Below are positions 7,077-15,817 of a stretch of DNA of 50,202 bases, piece after piece; position 1 is the stretch's first letter, and each line of letters starts with the position of its first letter. Made by a program: the position numbers and the translations under genes. The notes beneath the pieces were generated by a model that worked only from the letters and a program-made list of their open reading frames with translations, was not told the origin of the DNA and did not search any database. The stretch is taken from assembly GCA_004298065.1 (NCBI GenBank), contig SCRL01000023.1:1-50202 (forward strand), in the 5' to 3' direction. Source of the DNA: Gammaproteobacteria bacterium (GTDB lineage: Bacteria > Pseudomonadota > Gammaproteobacteria > Acidiferrobacterales > Sulfurifustaceae).

Positions 7077-7146
7077 GGCGATGAGGGCGGCGGTATGAAT
7101 GCGCCAGTCGGTTCAGCGACCTGATCCAGTCGGTCCCGTTGGATTA
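7077..7146. repeat. Module tail, copy D, with decayed toxin 3' end
   Basis: 40-bp tail (7077-7116) plus the same 30-bp decayed parE end as copy C. It lies 27 bp past the hsdR stop codon. C and D are nearly identical over 70 bp. Confidence 0.65.
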
Positions 7147-7173
7147 AGACACCAGTCTGTCCCAGGCTACTTC

Positions 7174-10100
7174 TTAATTGCGCCTTTCCGTGCGGATTTG
7201 ATCGTAGACCTGTCGCAGCAAGTGCCGCGCCGCGACGTCGCGGAATTTATCGTCGTTCATGAGCTTGGCGAAAATTTCCTCGTTGCCGTCCATGCGGTCG
7301 ATTAAAAGACCTTCGAGTGCCTTGTCGAAGATATACTTGAAGTCCTCAAGCGTATTTACGACAGCGGCTTGGCGCAGCGTTTCGTCGGCCACGGCCTGTT
7401 CGCGGACTTGGTCGAAGAACAATTGGTCGGCCGGCCGAAAGTCGGTCCCGAAGCGCTCGTTCAGAATATCAATAAGTTGCGAAAGTTCGATTTCCTCGTC
7501 GCGTATCTGGCCGGTACCCACTTCGCCCGGACCGTAGAGCGGCGCAGCCTCGCCCGCATGCAGGTCAATGGAGCCTTCGCTGATCTTCTGAAGCCGGTAA
7601 TACTTGAGCTGCACCTCGTCATCGAGTTTGTACACTGGTCCCGTCGCACGCCGCGGCAGCTTGGTGAGCAGGAAGCGCGCGTAGGTGTAGAGCTTTTCGA
7701 GGTCGGTGTCCTGATACGGAATCACCTGCGACAGGAAGCCGTACAGGTTGCGGAAACTCACCAGCAGGCCCTTGAACTGCTCCTGTTCCTCTTCGGGCAG
7801 GGCCTTATATCGCTCCACGGCTGAATCCAATATTGCGTTCATCTTGGCGTGGTCGCCCGGCGATTCCTTGGGTTTGGGCTGGAAGTAGACGTTACAGAAC
7901 GCCTCAACCTCGGTCTGGCGATAAACATGTTGCTCGGCCAACCGCGCCTGTAGCTCGTACATCTTGTGCGGCTCGATATCCTCGCCCACCGTCGTCACTT
8001 CGTAATACGGCTTGAACGCCTCGTAGATTTCCTGGGTGTCGTTCACGAAGTCGAGCACGAAGGTGTCTTCCTTGCCCGGCGCGGTGCGGTTCAGGCGCGA
8101 AAGCGTTTGCACCGCTTGGATGCCGGCCAAGCGCTTGTCCACGTACATGCTGTGCAGCAGCGGCTGGTCGAAGCCGGTCTGGTATTTCTCGGCCACAATC
8201 AGCACCTGGTATTCCTCGGTGTCGAACTTCTCGGGCAACTCGGTTTCCTTGATGCCGTTGTTCATGCCGGTTTCGGTGTAGCTCTTACCCGGAAAATCGG
8301 GATCGACGACCGTCCCCGAGAACGCCACCAGCGTCTTCATGTGCGTGTAGCCCTTGTCGGCGATGTACCTGTCGAGCGCCTGCTTGTAGCGCACCGCCTC
8401 CAGCCGCGAGCCGGTCACGACCATGGCCTTGGCGCGTCCGCCGATGCGGTGGCGCGTGTGGGCATTGAAGTGTTCGACCATCACCTCGGTCTTCTGGGCG
8501 ATGTTGTGCGGGTGCAGCTTCATGAAGCGCGCCAGCGCCCGCGCGGCCTTCTTCTTTTCAACCTTGGGATCGTCCTCGATGGACTTGATCAGCCGGTAAT
8601 AGGCGCGGTAGCTGGTGTAGTTCGCCAGCACGTCCATGATGAAGCCTTCCTCGATGGCCTGGCGCATGGTGTAGAGGTGAAACGGCGCCGTGCCGGTGGG
8701 GCCGGCCTCGTTGAAGACCTTCATGGTCTTGAACTTGGGCGTGGCGGTGAAAGCAAAGAAACTGATGTTCGGCTGGCGCCCGCGCTTGAGCATGGTCTTG
8801 AGCAACTGCTCCTGCGCGTCGTCTTCCAGTCCCTCGTCCTCGGCCTGCGTTTTCGCCTTGGCCTTGATCTCCGCCCCACCCAGCACGCCCTTCATCTCGG
8901 TCGCGCCCTCGCCGGATTGCGAGCTATGCGCCTCGTCCACGATCACGGCGTAGCGCCGCCCCGGCAGGTCGCCGACCTTCTCGGTAACGTAGGGGAATTT
9001 CTGGAGCGTGGTGATGACGATGGGCGTGCCCTGCGCCAGCGCCTCGGCGAGTTGCGCCGAGTTTTCGTCGATCTTCTCGACCACGCCCTGCTTGTGCTCG
9101 AACTGGTAGATGGTGTCCTGAAGCTGGCGGTCGAGCACCACGCGGTCGGTGATGACCACCACCGAATCGAACACCTTGCGGTCCTGCGTGTCGTGCAGGC
9201 TGGCGAGCCGGTGCGCCAGCCAGGCGATGGAATTGCTTTTGCCCGAGCCGGCCGAATGTTGCACCAGATAGTTATGCCCCGGCCCCTGTTCGCGCGCCGC
9301 CGCGACCAGCGCGCGCACGGCGTCGAGCTGGTGATAGCGCGGGAAGATCATGGTCTCGACGATCTTGGTCTTGATGCCGGCCTTGGTGCGGACCTTCTTC
9401 TCTTCCACTTCCAGATGCAGAAAGCGTCCGAGGATGTCGAGCAGGCTGTCGCGCTGCCACGCCTCTTCCCACAGATACGCCGTGCGGTAGGCGCGGCCCT
9501 TGGGATCGGGCGGGTTGCCGGAAGCGCCGTTGTGGCCCTTGTTGAACGGCAGGAAACGTGTGCCCTTGCCGTCGAGCTTGGTCGTCATGAACACCAAATC
9601 CGGGTCCACGGCGAAATGCACCAGCGCGCGCTTCTTGAACTGGAAGATCAGCTCGCTCGGATCGCGGTCGTTCCGGTACTGCCACTTGGCGTTCTCGACC
9701 GTCTGCCCGCTCATGGGGTTCTTCAGCTCGGCCGTGACCACCGGTAGGCCGTTGATGGACAGCACCAGATCGAGCGAGTTTTCGTTCTTGAGGCTGTACT
9801 TGAGCTGGCGGGTAACGGTGAGGCGGTTGGCGTCGTACAGCGCCTGCGTCTCCGGGTTGAGCCCGCTGGCCGGGGCGAAGAACGCGACGCGTAGCAGCTT
9901 GCCGAAGCACTTGAAGCCGTGGCGCAGCACATTGAGCGCGCCTTGAGAATCGAGCGCCTTGCACAGGTCGTCCAACACCTGCGTCTCGGTGTTTTTTCCG
10001 TAATAGGCCGCAATCGGTTCCCAGAGCTTGGGCTGGGTTTCTTTAATGAAGGGCAACAGGATGGTCGGGTCGAGGGCGCGCTCGCGGTTGAAATTGGCCG

Positions 10101-10188
10101 GGTCGCCCTTGGCGTAGCCGCCCTGCGTCAGCAGCGCGGCTTCGATGGCATCCTCGAAGCGGATTTCCCGGTGCTTGTCGCCGCTCAC
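7174..10188 (-). CDS. hsdR: Type I restriction enzyme, R subunit (nuclease/translocase)
   Basis: 1004 aa. It cuts unmethylated foreign DNA after ATP-driven translocation, in complex with HsdM and HsdS. The N-terminal nuclease shows D140 and ELK (154-156) of the PD-(D/E)XK site. The motor has Walker A HSAGSGKSNS (311-320), TDRVVLDRQLQ, DEAH (418-421) and FAFTATPK. The C-terminal helical part follows FDQPLLHSMYVDKRLAGIQA. Start is GTG at 10188, sharing GTGA with the hsdS stop, so translation is coupled. Length and all motifs are intact. The 40-bp module tail follows 27 bp after the stop. Confidence 0.96.
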   Translation of the reverse strand: MSGDKHREIRFEDAIEAALLTQGGYAKGDPANFNRERALDPTILLPFIKETQPKLWEPIAAYYGKNTETQVLDDLCKALDSQGALNVLRHGFKCFGKLLRVAFFAPASGLNPETQALYDANRLTVTRQLKYSLKNENSLDLVLSINGLPVVTAELKNPMSGQTVENAKWQYRNDRDPSELIFQFKKRALVHFAVDPDLVFMTTKLDGKGTRFLPFNKGHNGASGNPPDPKGRAYRTAYLWEEAWQRDSLLDILGRFLHLEVEEKKVRTKAGIKTKIVETMIFPRYHQLDAVRALVAAAREQGPGHNYLVQHSAGSGKSNSIAWLAHRLASLHDTQDRKVFDSVVVITDRVVLDRQLQDTIYQFEHKQGVVEKIDENSAQLAEALAQGTPIVITTLQKFPYVTEKVGDLPGRRYAVIVDEAHSSQSGEGATEMKGVLGGAEIKAKAKTQAEDEGLEDDAQEQLLKTMLKRGRQPNISFFAFTATPKFKTMKVFNEAGPTGTAPFHLYTMRQAIEEGFIMDVLANYTSYRAYYRLIKSIEDDPKVEKKKAARALARFMKLHPHNIAQKTEVMVEHFNAHTRHRIGGRAKAMVVTGSRLEAVRYKQALDRYIADKGYTHMKTLVAFSGTVVDPDFPGKSYTETGMNNGIKETELPEKFDTEEYQVLIVAEKYQTGFDQPLLHSMYVDKRLAGIQAVQTLSRLNRTAPGKEDTFVLDFVNDTQEIYEAFKPYYEVTTVGEDIEPHKMYELQARLAEQHVYRQTEVEAFCNVYFQPKPKESPGDHAKMNAILDSAVERYKALPEEEQEQFKGLLVSFRNLYGFLSQVIPYQDTDLEKLYTYARFLLTKLPRRATGPVYKLDDEVQLKYYRLQKISEGSIDLHAGEAAPLYGPGEVGTGQIRDEEIELSQLIDILNERFGTDFRPADQLFFDQVREQAVADETLRQAAVVNTLEDFKYIFDKALEGLLIDRMDGNEEIFAKLMNDDKFRDVAARHLLRQVYDQIRTERRN

Positions 10189-11540
10189 GCGACCTCCCGT
10201 TGTTTCGCGAAACTGCGGATGTCGATTTTGCCGGTGACGGCATCCGCAATGAGTGCGGCCCGGTATTCCTTGAGCTTTTCGATTGCAGACTCAACCTTGG
10301 CACGCATCGCATCGAGCATCAATGTCTGACGGTCAAGGTGATCAGCGATGGCGTACTGTTCCAGGACCGGCGGTTTTGGAAAGCGGTATCTGCGAAGCTG
10401 TTCCCCTGTCAGGTGGGCGATCGTGGAAACTCCACCAACATTGAAGACGCCGGTGTTCGCCGCCCAGTAAAGCGTGTAGTACATGAATCGCGGTGCTTCG
10501 CTTGATGACGTTGCGCGAAGCCGATGCAGCGCCTTTTGATAACCCACAACACTATTGATTTCGCCAACAATCGCGGCCCTGCCTACTTCACCGCCTTCGC
10601 ACACAAGAAGGTCACCTTTTCTAATTGTGTAGCGTTGATATTCAGTCGCAGGGATGTCCATTCCCGGCAAATCATCGAATCGAATAACATCCCATTGCAC
10701 ATCAACGTTCCGAAGATACGGAACAAGGTGATCACCCGTGATGCGACTCTCGTTTAGCATCTTTCCCAATTCCACCGAGTAACGCGCATAAAGCGGCGGC
10801 GTATTCCAATGCGCCGGAATCTCGCCCAGCCATTCGACGCCGGAGTCTTTCATGGGCGCGTCGGGGTTGAGGCCCTTGGTGACGGCCTGGCTGATGAGGG
10901 CGGTGCGCTTTTCGGCGAGCAGCTCGATGAGCCGCTGCTTCCTGGCGATCAGCGCGTCAATGCGCGCGGTTTCGCGGTCGAGAAAGGCGGCGATGGCGCG
11001 TTGTTCGTCGAGCGGCGGCACTAAGACCGACGCACCGGAAATATCGCCGAACGATAACCCAAACCGCGTGATCCCATTCGCCGATGAATGAAACTGATCC
11101 CTGACTCCGAGGGCAGCGAGTGCGCGCGCAAGATAAGCGCCTTCAACGACCGAGGCTTCCGGCCGAATAAGCGCCAAGTGATAGCCGCAGACCACACCGT
11201 CGAGATCACTCGACACGAACGACGGAACAGCGATGTCATCCGGCGTTTCGGAGTCCTTGGTAATCAGCACATCACCCTTTCTCAATGCGAACTTCTCAAT
11301 CTGCTGCGGCGTTGCCGTCGCCTCCATGAATTCGAGGTCAGGCGTGATCTGGTCGTGATAGTAGACGTCGACGTAGTTGCACAGGCGCACAGTCTCCTGA
11401 CCCTCAACAGCCTTCTTGTCAACATTACTGACACGAATGGACGCCACGTTCTTGAGCCGCATCTCGACCCAATGCGCTGGCACCTCCCCCAGCCATTCGA
11501 CGCCGGACGGCTTGTATTCGGGATAGCGCGGGTAGTTCAT
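10185..11540 (-). CDS. hsdS: Type I restriction system specificity subunit
   Basis: 451 aa. It recognises the bipartite DNA target and guides HsdM and HsdR. Two halves each start with the conserved SGVEWLGE-x-PAHW box (about residues 12 and 236), each followed by a target-recognition domain and a long helix (LDEQRAIAAFLDRETARIDA and LEQYAIADHLDRQT). Two intact TRDs mean a full-length protein with an asymmetric target. The start codon overlaps the end of the Abi-like gene (ATGA) and its end overlaps hsdR (GTGA), so abi, hsdS and hsdR form one tightly coupled unit. Confidence 0.95.
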   Translation of the reverse strand: MNYPRYPEYKPSGVEWLGEVPAHWVEMRLKNVASIRVSNVDKKAVEGQETVRLCNYVDVYYHDQITPDLEFMEATATPQQIEKFALRKGDVLITKDSETPDDIAVPSFVSSDLDGVVCGYHLALIRPEASVVEGAYLARALAALGVRDQFHSSANGITRFGLSFGDISGASVLVPPLDEQRAIAAFLDRETARIDALIARKQRLIELLAEKRTALISQAVTKGLNPDAPMKDSGVEWLGEIPAHWNTPPLYARYSVELGKMLNESRITGDHLVPYLRNVDVQWDVIRFDDLPGMDIPATEYQRYTIRKGDLLVCEGGEVGRAAIVGEINSVVGYQKALHRLRATSSSEAPRFMYYTLYWAANTGVFNVGGVSTIAHLTGEQLRRYRFPKPPVLEQYAIADHLDRQTLMLDAMRAKVESAIEKLKEYRAALIADAVTGKIDIRSFAKQREVA

Positions 11541-12460
11541 GTGGCAGTCACCCAGATGGAGCGCCGCTCCCAGTCATTCGGGAAGCCCATGTGCCGCACG
11601 TCGATGGCATGGCTGGCGATCAACCCCTTGAGGCGAACCTTCCAATGATGGCCGGGGCTGATGCAATCCATCATATAGGCCAGCATGACGAGGGTATTGT
11701 AGATCTTGCGCGGCGCCTGATTCGGATCGGGGCCGTAGTCAAAATTCGGTACCAGGCTGGCGGGCTTGCTGCGCGGCAGTTCCATGGTCAGCGTCACTTC
11801 ACGGTTCCAGAGCCGGCCATGATGGGCGCAGACATTGCGGATGAACGACAGGTGGTGCAGGAACGAAGCCAACACACTTTCGTCGAGCGCATAGACCTTG
11901 GCAATCCTGGCTCGCGTGGATTTGCGCTTGAGATTCGAGAACCAATGCGAGAACTGGCCGAGCGTCATAATGCCGACCACGGCCCAGAGCGGCGGCAGGT
12001 CCGGATTGGTGTATTTCTTCTTGTAGTGATGGACGTACTGTTCCTTACTGCGCTCGAACTCGCTCGCGATTTCGGCGAGGCAGCGCCCGTACTGGCGGTG
12101 CCCGGCGAAAAGACTGGAATCCAGATAGGCATGTGGGCCGTGACTGGCGGCGAGCACATCCACCCACTGGTTGCGAACGGATATTTCGATGCGTTCGATG
12201 GCGTCGGTCACTAGCAACCGCAGCTCGCGGTCGAAGGTGTAGAGATTCAGGACATTCTCAAATGAGGTGCCCGCGACAAAACGGTGGGTCTCCCCGTCCC
12301 GCTTCGGTTCTTCGAAGGGGAGCCAGTAGCCACGCAACCGGTAATAGCCGATGTGGGAAAGATAGAACCGGGCTGATGCTGGATCGGCGATCTGCATTCC
12401 TCGGGCGAGGAGCAGTTCGATTTGCTGATCGAGGGTGGTCGGGGTCTTGGCGTATTTCAT
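11537..12460 (-). CDS. Abi-family (AbiD/AbiF-like) HEPN protein inside the restriction operon
   Basis: 307 aa. It matches the Abi_2 type of abortive phage infection proteins: LARGMQIADPASARFYLSHI, then GYYRLRGYWLPFE near the start and FTFDREL-like YTFDRELRLLVTDAIERIEI. A HEPN-type motif RNVCAHHGRLWNR (R208, H213) suggests RNase activity; this is inference from HEPN knowledge. It sits between hsdM and hsdS and overlaps hsdS by 4 nt, so it is translated with the specificity subunit. A good promoter with a palindrome lies at 12539-12568. It could act as a second line of defence if restriction fails, or be held in check by the Hsd complex. Confidence 0.87.
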   Translation of the reverse strand: MKYAKTPTTLDQQIELLLARGMQIADPASARFYLSHIGYYRLRGYWLPFEEPKRDGETHRFVAGTSFENVLNLYTFDRELRLLVTDAIERIEISVRNQWVDVLAASHGPHAYLDSSLFAGHRQYGRCLAEIASEFERSKEQYVHHYKKKYTNPDLPPLWAVVGIMTLGQFSHWFSNLKRKSTRARIAKVYALDESVLASFLHHLSFIRNVCAHHGRLWNREVTLTMELPRSKPASLVPNFDYGPDPNQAPRKIYNTLVMLAYMMDCISPGHHWKVRLKGLIASHAIDVRHMGFPNDWERRSIWVTAT

Positions 12461-12538
12461 GCCGACCCCAGAAAAAAGTAACCCGCCGGTTTGAGGGTAC
12501 TCCGAAGAGCATAGCCTTGGCGGGTGTTGTTGAGGGCA

Positions 12539-12568
12539 ATTATAGGGGATGTTGCATTCAGTGCAACA
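12539..12568 (-). promoter_or_regulatory. Promoter with palindromic operator of abi-hsdS-hsdR
   Basis: Minus strand TTGCAC (12561-12566), 16-bp spacer, TATAAT (12539-12544). A perfect inverted repeat TGTTGCA-N5-TGCAACA (12550-12568) covers the -35 and most of the spacer, so a repressor could block RNA polymerase here. No obvious dedicated regulator gene is adjacent. Confidence 0.65.
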
Positions 12569-12584
12569 CTAGGGCGAACCCGGC

Positions 12585-12664
12585 CGGCAACCCGGGCCAT
12601 ATTAAAGCCAGCCTTTAACATGGCAGCGGCAACGCTCCGGTATTAAACCCAGGCTGCAACATAA
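12585..12664. repeat. Imperfect tandem repeat, about 40 bp x 2
   Basis: Copies at about 12585-12624 and 12627-12664 both begin CGGCAAC and share ATTAAA-x-CCAG and AACAT, roughly 75% alike. The first contains TTAAAG-N5-CTTTAA, a 6-bp hairpin. Role unknown. Confidence 0.45.
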
Positions 12665-12772
12665 CTCCTCCCTCAGAAATCCGATTTGCGTCTAAATGAG
12701 CAAGCCCTAACAGATCAATGAGTTGTGCTCACCGCCGCTTCCTGCGGTGCTTTGTATCAAAATGACCGGCGT

Positions 12773-14899
12773 TCAATTCGTAACCTCGCCCAGCATCCTG
12801 ACAATGTCCGCCTCCAGCGCCTTGATATCCGCCTCGATCTCGTTGAGTGGGCGCGGCGGTTGGTATTTGTAGAAATGGCGGGTGAGCGGAATTTCGTAGC
12901 CGACCTTGGTCTTGGCGTGGTCGATCCAGGCGTCCGGCACGTGCGGCAGCACCTCGCGCTTCAGGTATTCCTCGCACGGCTTCTTTAGCTTCAGCAGGTC
13001 TTCATCGCGGATCGGTAGCTTGATGTCCGCCGGCAGCGGGACGTTTTCGGTATCGCGTAATTCCGGGTCCGGCTCGGGATTGCCGTCCGCGTCGCGGCAG
13101 ACGTCGGCAGACTCGTCGCGCTCGGATAAGGCACTGAGGATGGCCTTCTTGATCGGAGCTTTGATTTTAAGACTGGCGGCATCCAGCGCGGCATCGAGAG
13201 CAGCCACGAACTGTTCGCGGTTCTTGTAGAGCCGGTTCGGGTCGAGGGTCTTGAGGGCGTAGACGATGGCCTGCTGTTCCTCGCGGCCTTCCTGCTCTTC
13301 CCGCTCCTTCGCCTTGCCGTCCTTGCGCTTCTTCGACTCGGCCAGCGCCTTGAAGGCCGATTGCTCGTACAGTTTTTCGATGCGGTCGGGGCTGGCGCAG
13401 AAATTCAGGCGTAACGGGCACTCGACCGTCATCTTGGCGTAGCCGAATTCGCGGTTGTCGAAAATCTTGCTCGCCACGACGTCCTGTTCCTCGCCGTCCA
13501 CGATCAGGCGGCGGGCGTCATTGTGTTTGAAGCCGCCATAGACGCGGGCGATTTCGGCGATCTGCTCGTCGGACAGTTCGTTGCGCTTGTTGCCGAGACT
13601 CTTGCGCATCTTCCGGTAGAAATTGACCGCATTGATGAGCTGCACCTTGCCACGCCGGTTTTTCGGCTTGCGGTTGGTGACGATCCAGATGTAGGTGAAG
13701 ATGCCGGTGTTGTAGAAAAGCTGGTCCGGCAACGCCACGATGGCATCCAGCCAGTCGTTCTCGATGATCCACTTGCGGATGTCGCTTTCGCCGGAACCGG
13801 CGTCGCCGGTGAAGAGCGGCGAGCCGTTGAAAACGATGCCGATGCGCGAGCCTTCGCCGCCCTCGTCGGGCGCGGGGTGGCGCTTCGAGATCATGTGCAT
13901 CAGGAACAGGAGCGAGCCATCGTTGATGCGCGGCAGCCCGGGGCCGAAACGGCCATTAAAGCCCTCGTTCTCGTGTTCCTTGGTGACGACATCTTCCTCC
14001 GGCTTCCACTCCACGCCGAACGGCGGGTTGGCCAGCATGTAGTGGAATTTCTTGTTTGGATGGCCGTCGCCGGATTTGCCGTCGCCCAAGGTGTCGCCGA
14101 AAACGATGTTGTCCGGCTCCTCGCCCTTGATGAGCATGTCCGAACGGCAGATGGCGTAGGCTTCCGGGTTGTACTCCTGACCGAACAATTCGAGATGCAC
14201 GTCCGCTGCATGGTCGCGAATGTATTCCTCCGACACCGACAGCATGCCGCCGGTGCCGCAGGTGGGATCGTAAATCGTGCGCGCCAAGTGCGGGGTGTTG
14301 AACAGCTTGTCCTCGGTGTCGTACAGCAGGTGCACCATCAGGCGGATCACCTCGCGCGGCGTAAAGTGGTCGCCCGCCTCTTCGTTCGCCTGTTCATTGA
14401 AGCGCCGGATCAGTTCCTCGAAGATGTAGCCCATCTCGATGTTCGAAACCTTATCCGGGTGCAAATCGACGGCTGCGAATTCCTTGACGACCAAAAATAG
14501 CCGGTTCGACTGGTCAAGCTTGGTGATTTCCTCCTCGAAGCTGAAATACTCGAAGACCTCGCGGGCCTCGCTCGAAAACCCCTTGATAAAGTTCAACAGA
14601 TTCTTGGCGATGTTGTCCGGATCGCCGATAAGCTTCTGAAAGGTGTACTTGCTGGTGTTGTGGAACCGCTGCCCGACGAGACGATTGAGGATCGGTTCGG
14701 GATTCTTGACCTTGGTTTCCTTCAACTGCTCGAATTTCTTGAGCACCTTCTCCTTGGCGGGCTCCAGCACGCAATCCATGCGCCGCAGCACCGTCATCGG
14801 CAGCATCACGCGCCGGTACTGTGCCGGCTTGTACGGACCGCGCAGCAGATTGGCGATGGTCCAGATAAAATTAACGTGTTCCTGATGATTGCGGCTCAT
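12773..14899 (-). CDS. hsdM: Type I restriction system DNA methylase subunit
   Basis: 708 aa. It transfers methyl from S-adenosylmethionine to adenine in the HsdS target and is required for restriction. The N-terminal helical domain begins FIWTIANLLRGPYKPAQYRR. SAM motif I is DPTCGTGGML (211-220) and the catalytic motif is NPPF (291-294). The long C-terminal part, with LPADIKLPIRDEDLLKLKKP, belongs to the larger HsdM forms. It is 312 bp upstream of the abi-hsdSR unit and may have separate transcription, giving time for methylation before the nuclease is made. Confidence 0.95.
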   Translation of the reverse strand: MSRNHQEHVNFIWTIANLLRGPYKPAQYRRVMLPMTVLRRMDCVLEPAKEKVLKKFEQLKETKVKNPEPILNRLVGQRFHNTSKYTFQKLIGDPDNIAKNLLNFIKGFSSEAREVFEYFSFEEEITKLDQSNRLFLVVKEFAAVDLHPDKVSNIEMGYIFEELIRRFNEQANEEAGDHFTPREVIRLMVHLLYDTEDKLFNTPHLARTIYDPTCGTGGMLSVSEEYIRDHAADVHLELFGQEYNPEAYAICRSDMLIKGEEPDNIVFGDTLGDGKSGDGHPNKKFHYMLANPPFGVEWKPEEDVVTKEHENEGFNGRFGPGLPRINDGSLLFLMHMISKRHPAPDEGGEGSRIGIVFNGSPLFTGDAGSGESDIRKWIIENDWLDAIVALPDQLFYNTGIFTYIWIVTNRKPKNRRGKVQLINAVNFYRKMRKSLGNKRNELSDEQIAEIARVYGGFKHNDARRLIVDGEEQDVVASKIFDNREFGYAKMTVECPLRLNFCASPDRIEKLYEQSAFKALAESKKRKDGKAKEREEQEGREEQQAIVYALKTLDPNRLYKNREQFVAALDAALDAASLKIKAPIKKAILSALSERDESADVCRDADGNPEPDPELRDTENVPLPADIKLPIRDEDLLKLKKPCEEYLKREVLPHVPDAWIDHAKTKVGYEIPLTRHFYKYQPPRPLNEIEADIKALEADIVRMLGEVTN

Positions 14900-14950
14900 G
14901 TTATTGGCAGGTAAGTCGGGGCTTGAAAAATCAACACGCCACGGAGGTCG

Positions 14951-15063
14951 CGGCGACGGCCAGAACCGGCGAGAAACGCCCCTCCACTTCCCTCCTCCCT
15001 GAATCCCCGTTATTTCTCTAGGAATCTAGCACAGGGCCCTACCCCGGCCCACCCCGGCGCGCG
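14951..15063. repeat. Direct repeat left of higBA module 3
   Basis: About 113 bp, aligning at roughly 75-80% to 15911-16026 in the same orientation. Shared blocks are CGGCGAGAAA, CCTCCACTTC, TCCCTGAATCCC, GTTATTT, GGAATCT and CCCCGGCGCG. It lies about 50 bp after the higA stop codon. Confidence 0.7.
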
Positions 15064-15110
15064 GGGCGTTGATTTGTTGAAGGATCAGCCCGGACCCGCG
15101 GGCGCAGGAA

Positions 15111-15521
15111 TCAGATAAAGACGGCGGGAGAAACACCGAAGCGCTTGGCGAGGCGGCGGATCTGGCGCGTATTTAACTCGCGCTTGCCGGCCAGCACTTC
15201 CGACACCACGCCCTGGCTGCCGATCTCCGGCAGGTCGGTCTGGCGCAGGTCGTGCTCGCGCATCAGGGTCTTGAGCACCGTCGGGGGTTTGGCCTTGGGG
15301 ACCGGCGCGTGTTCGTCCTCGTATTTCTCGACGAAGACGCCGACGGCCTCGGCCAGCTCGGCGAGCGGGTGCTTCTCGTCCTCGCCGATCTCGTCCAGGA
15401 TCGAGTCCAGCAGCGCCACGGCGCGTTCGTAGTCCTTGCGCGTGCGCACCGGGCCGAGCGGCACCAGCGTGCGCAGCCGGCGGTAGTCGCGAACGGCTTG
15501 GTCGAGGCGTTTGGCCAGCAT
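15111..15521 (-). CDS. higA: HigA antitoxin, YgjM type (module 3)
   Basis: 136 aa from the ATG at 15521, 2 bases after the higB stop, with AAGGAG in the higB end as ribosome site. The N-terminal region (about 1-75) is acidic and helical (LDSILDEIGEDEKHPLAELA), and the C-terminal HTH reads LMREHDLRQTDLPEIGSQGV, then VSEVLAGKRELNTRQIRRLA. This is the E. coli HigA (YgjM) layout, distinct from modules 1 and 2. It should repress the promoter at 15818-15846 through the 7-bp-arm palindrome there. Confidence 0.92.
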   Translation of the reverse strand: MLAKRLDQAVRDYRRLRTLVPLGPVRTRKDYERAVALLDSILDEIGEDEKHPLAELAEAVGVFVEKYEDEHAPVPKAKPPTVLKTLMREHDLRQTDLPEIGSQGVVSEVLAGKRELNTRQIRRLAKRFGVSPAVFI

Positions 15522-15523
15522 AA

Positions 15524-15811
15524 CTACTCCTTCCACGTGTCCCGGTCGTACTCGGTGTGCGTGAGCACGTGCCGGATGTAAACCTTCTTGCGGTTGTAAT
15601 GCACCGCCGCGATCAACCGGTATTTATTGCCGCCGATGTCAAACACCGTGAACTTCCCGACCTTGTCCACCGTCCGGAAGGTCCGTTTCAGCTCGGCGAA
15701 CGAGCCGAAATCGGTGCGCGACACGATGGCATACCAGGCCGCCAGCGGTTCCTCCGCGTCCTTGTGCCGGGCCGCGAACTCGCGCAGCCGTTTCCGTGTG
15801 ATCCCGTGCAC
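15524..15811 (-). CDS. higB: HigB toxin, YgjN type (module 3)
   Basis: 95 aa starting with GTG at 15811 (MHGITRKRLREFAARH). The family core is seen as YAIVSRTDFGSFAELKRTF, KFTVFDIGGNKYRLIAAVHY and VYIRHVLTHTEYD. It is the translation-dependent mRNA interferase of the E. coli HigB type. The -10 box ends 6 bases before the GTG, so transcription should start at the start codon. It is bracketed with higA by about 113-bp direct repeats. Confidence 0.93.
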   Translation of the reverse strand: MHGITRKRLREFAARHKDAEEPLAAWYAIVSRTDFGSFAELKRTFRTVDKVGKFTVFDIGGNKYRLIAAVHYNRKKVYIRHVLTHTEYDRDTWKE

Positions 15812-15817
15812 GGGATT

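Larger units (their letters stand above)
12461..12772. other. 312-bp gap between hsdM and abi
   Basis: No protein gene is seen. It holds the promoter and palindrome of abi-hsdSR (12539-12568), a roughly 75-nt leader before the abi ATG, an imperfect tandem repeat (12585-12664) and a weak 6-bp-arm hairpin just after the hsdM stop (12730-12749). The leader includes a GGCGGGTTACTTTTTTCTG stretch that resembles a common intergenic repeat (from memory). Confidence 0.6.

Noticed and set aside
4503-7146. Integron-type cassette array with attC sites
   Set aside because: The tails sit after each module as attC would, and ATCCAAC fits RYYYAAC, but no partner GTTRRRY at the right distance, no L-box hairpin and no integrase were found. 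Kept only as a cassette-like repeat.
7966-9747. 593-aa plus-strand ORF inside hsdR
   Set aside because: Antisense frame of hsdR, no known motifs, His/Arg/Val-rich composition typical of shadow frames.
12258-12539. 93-aa ORF overlapping the start of abi
   Set aside because: Frame with sequence such as MLFGVPSNRRVTFFWG runs over the abi leader and start; it resembles a common false ORF on an intergenic repeat, not a gene.
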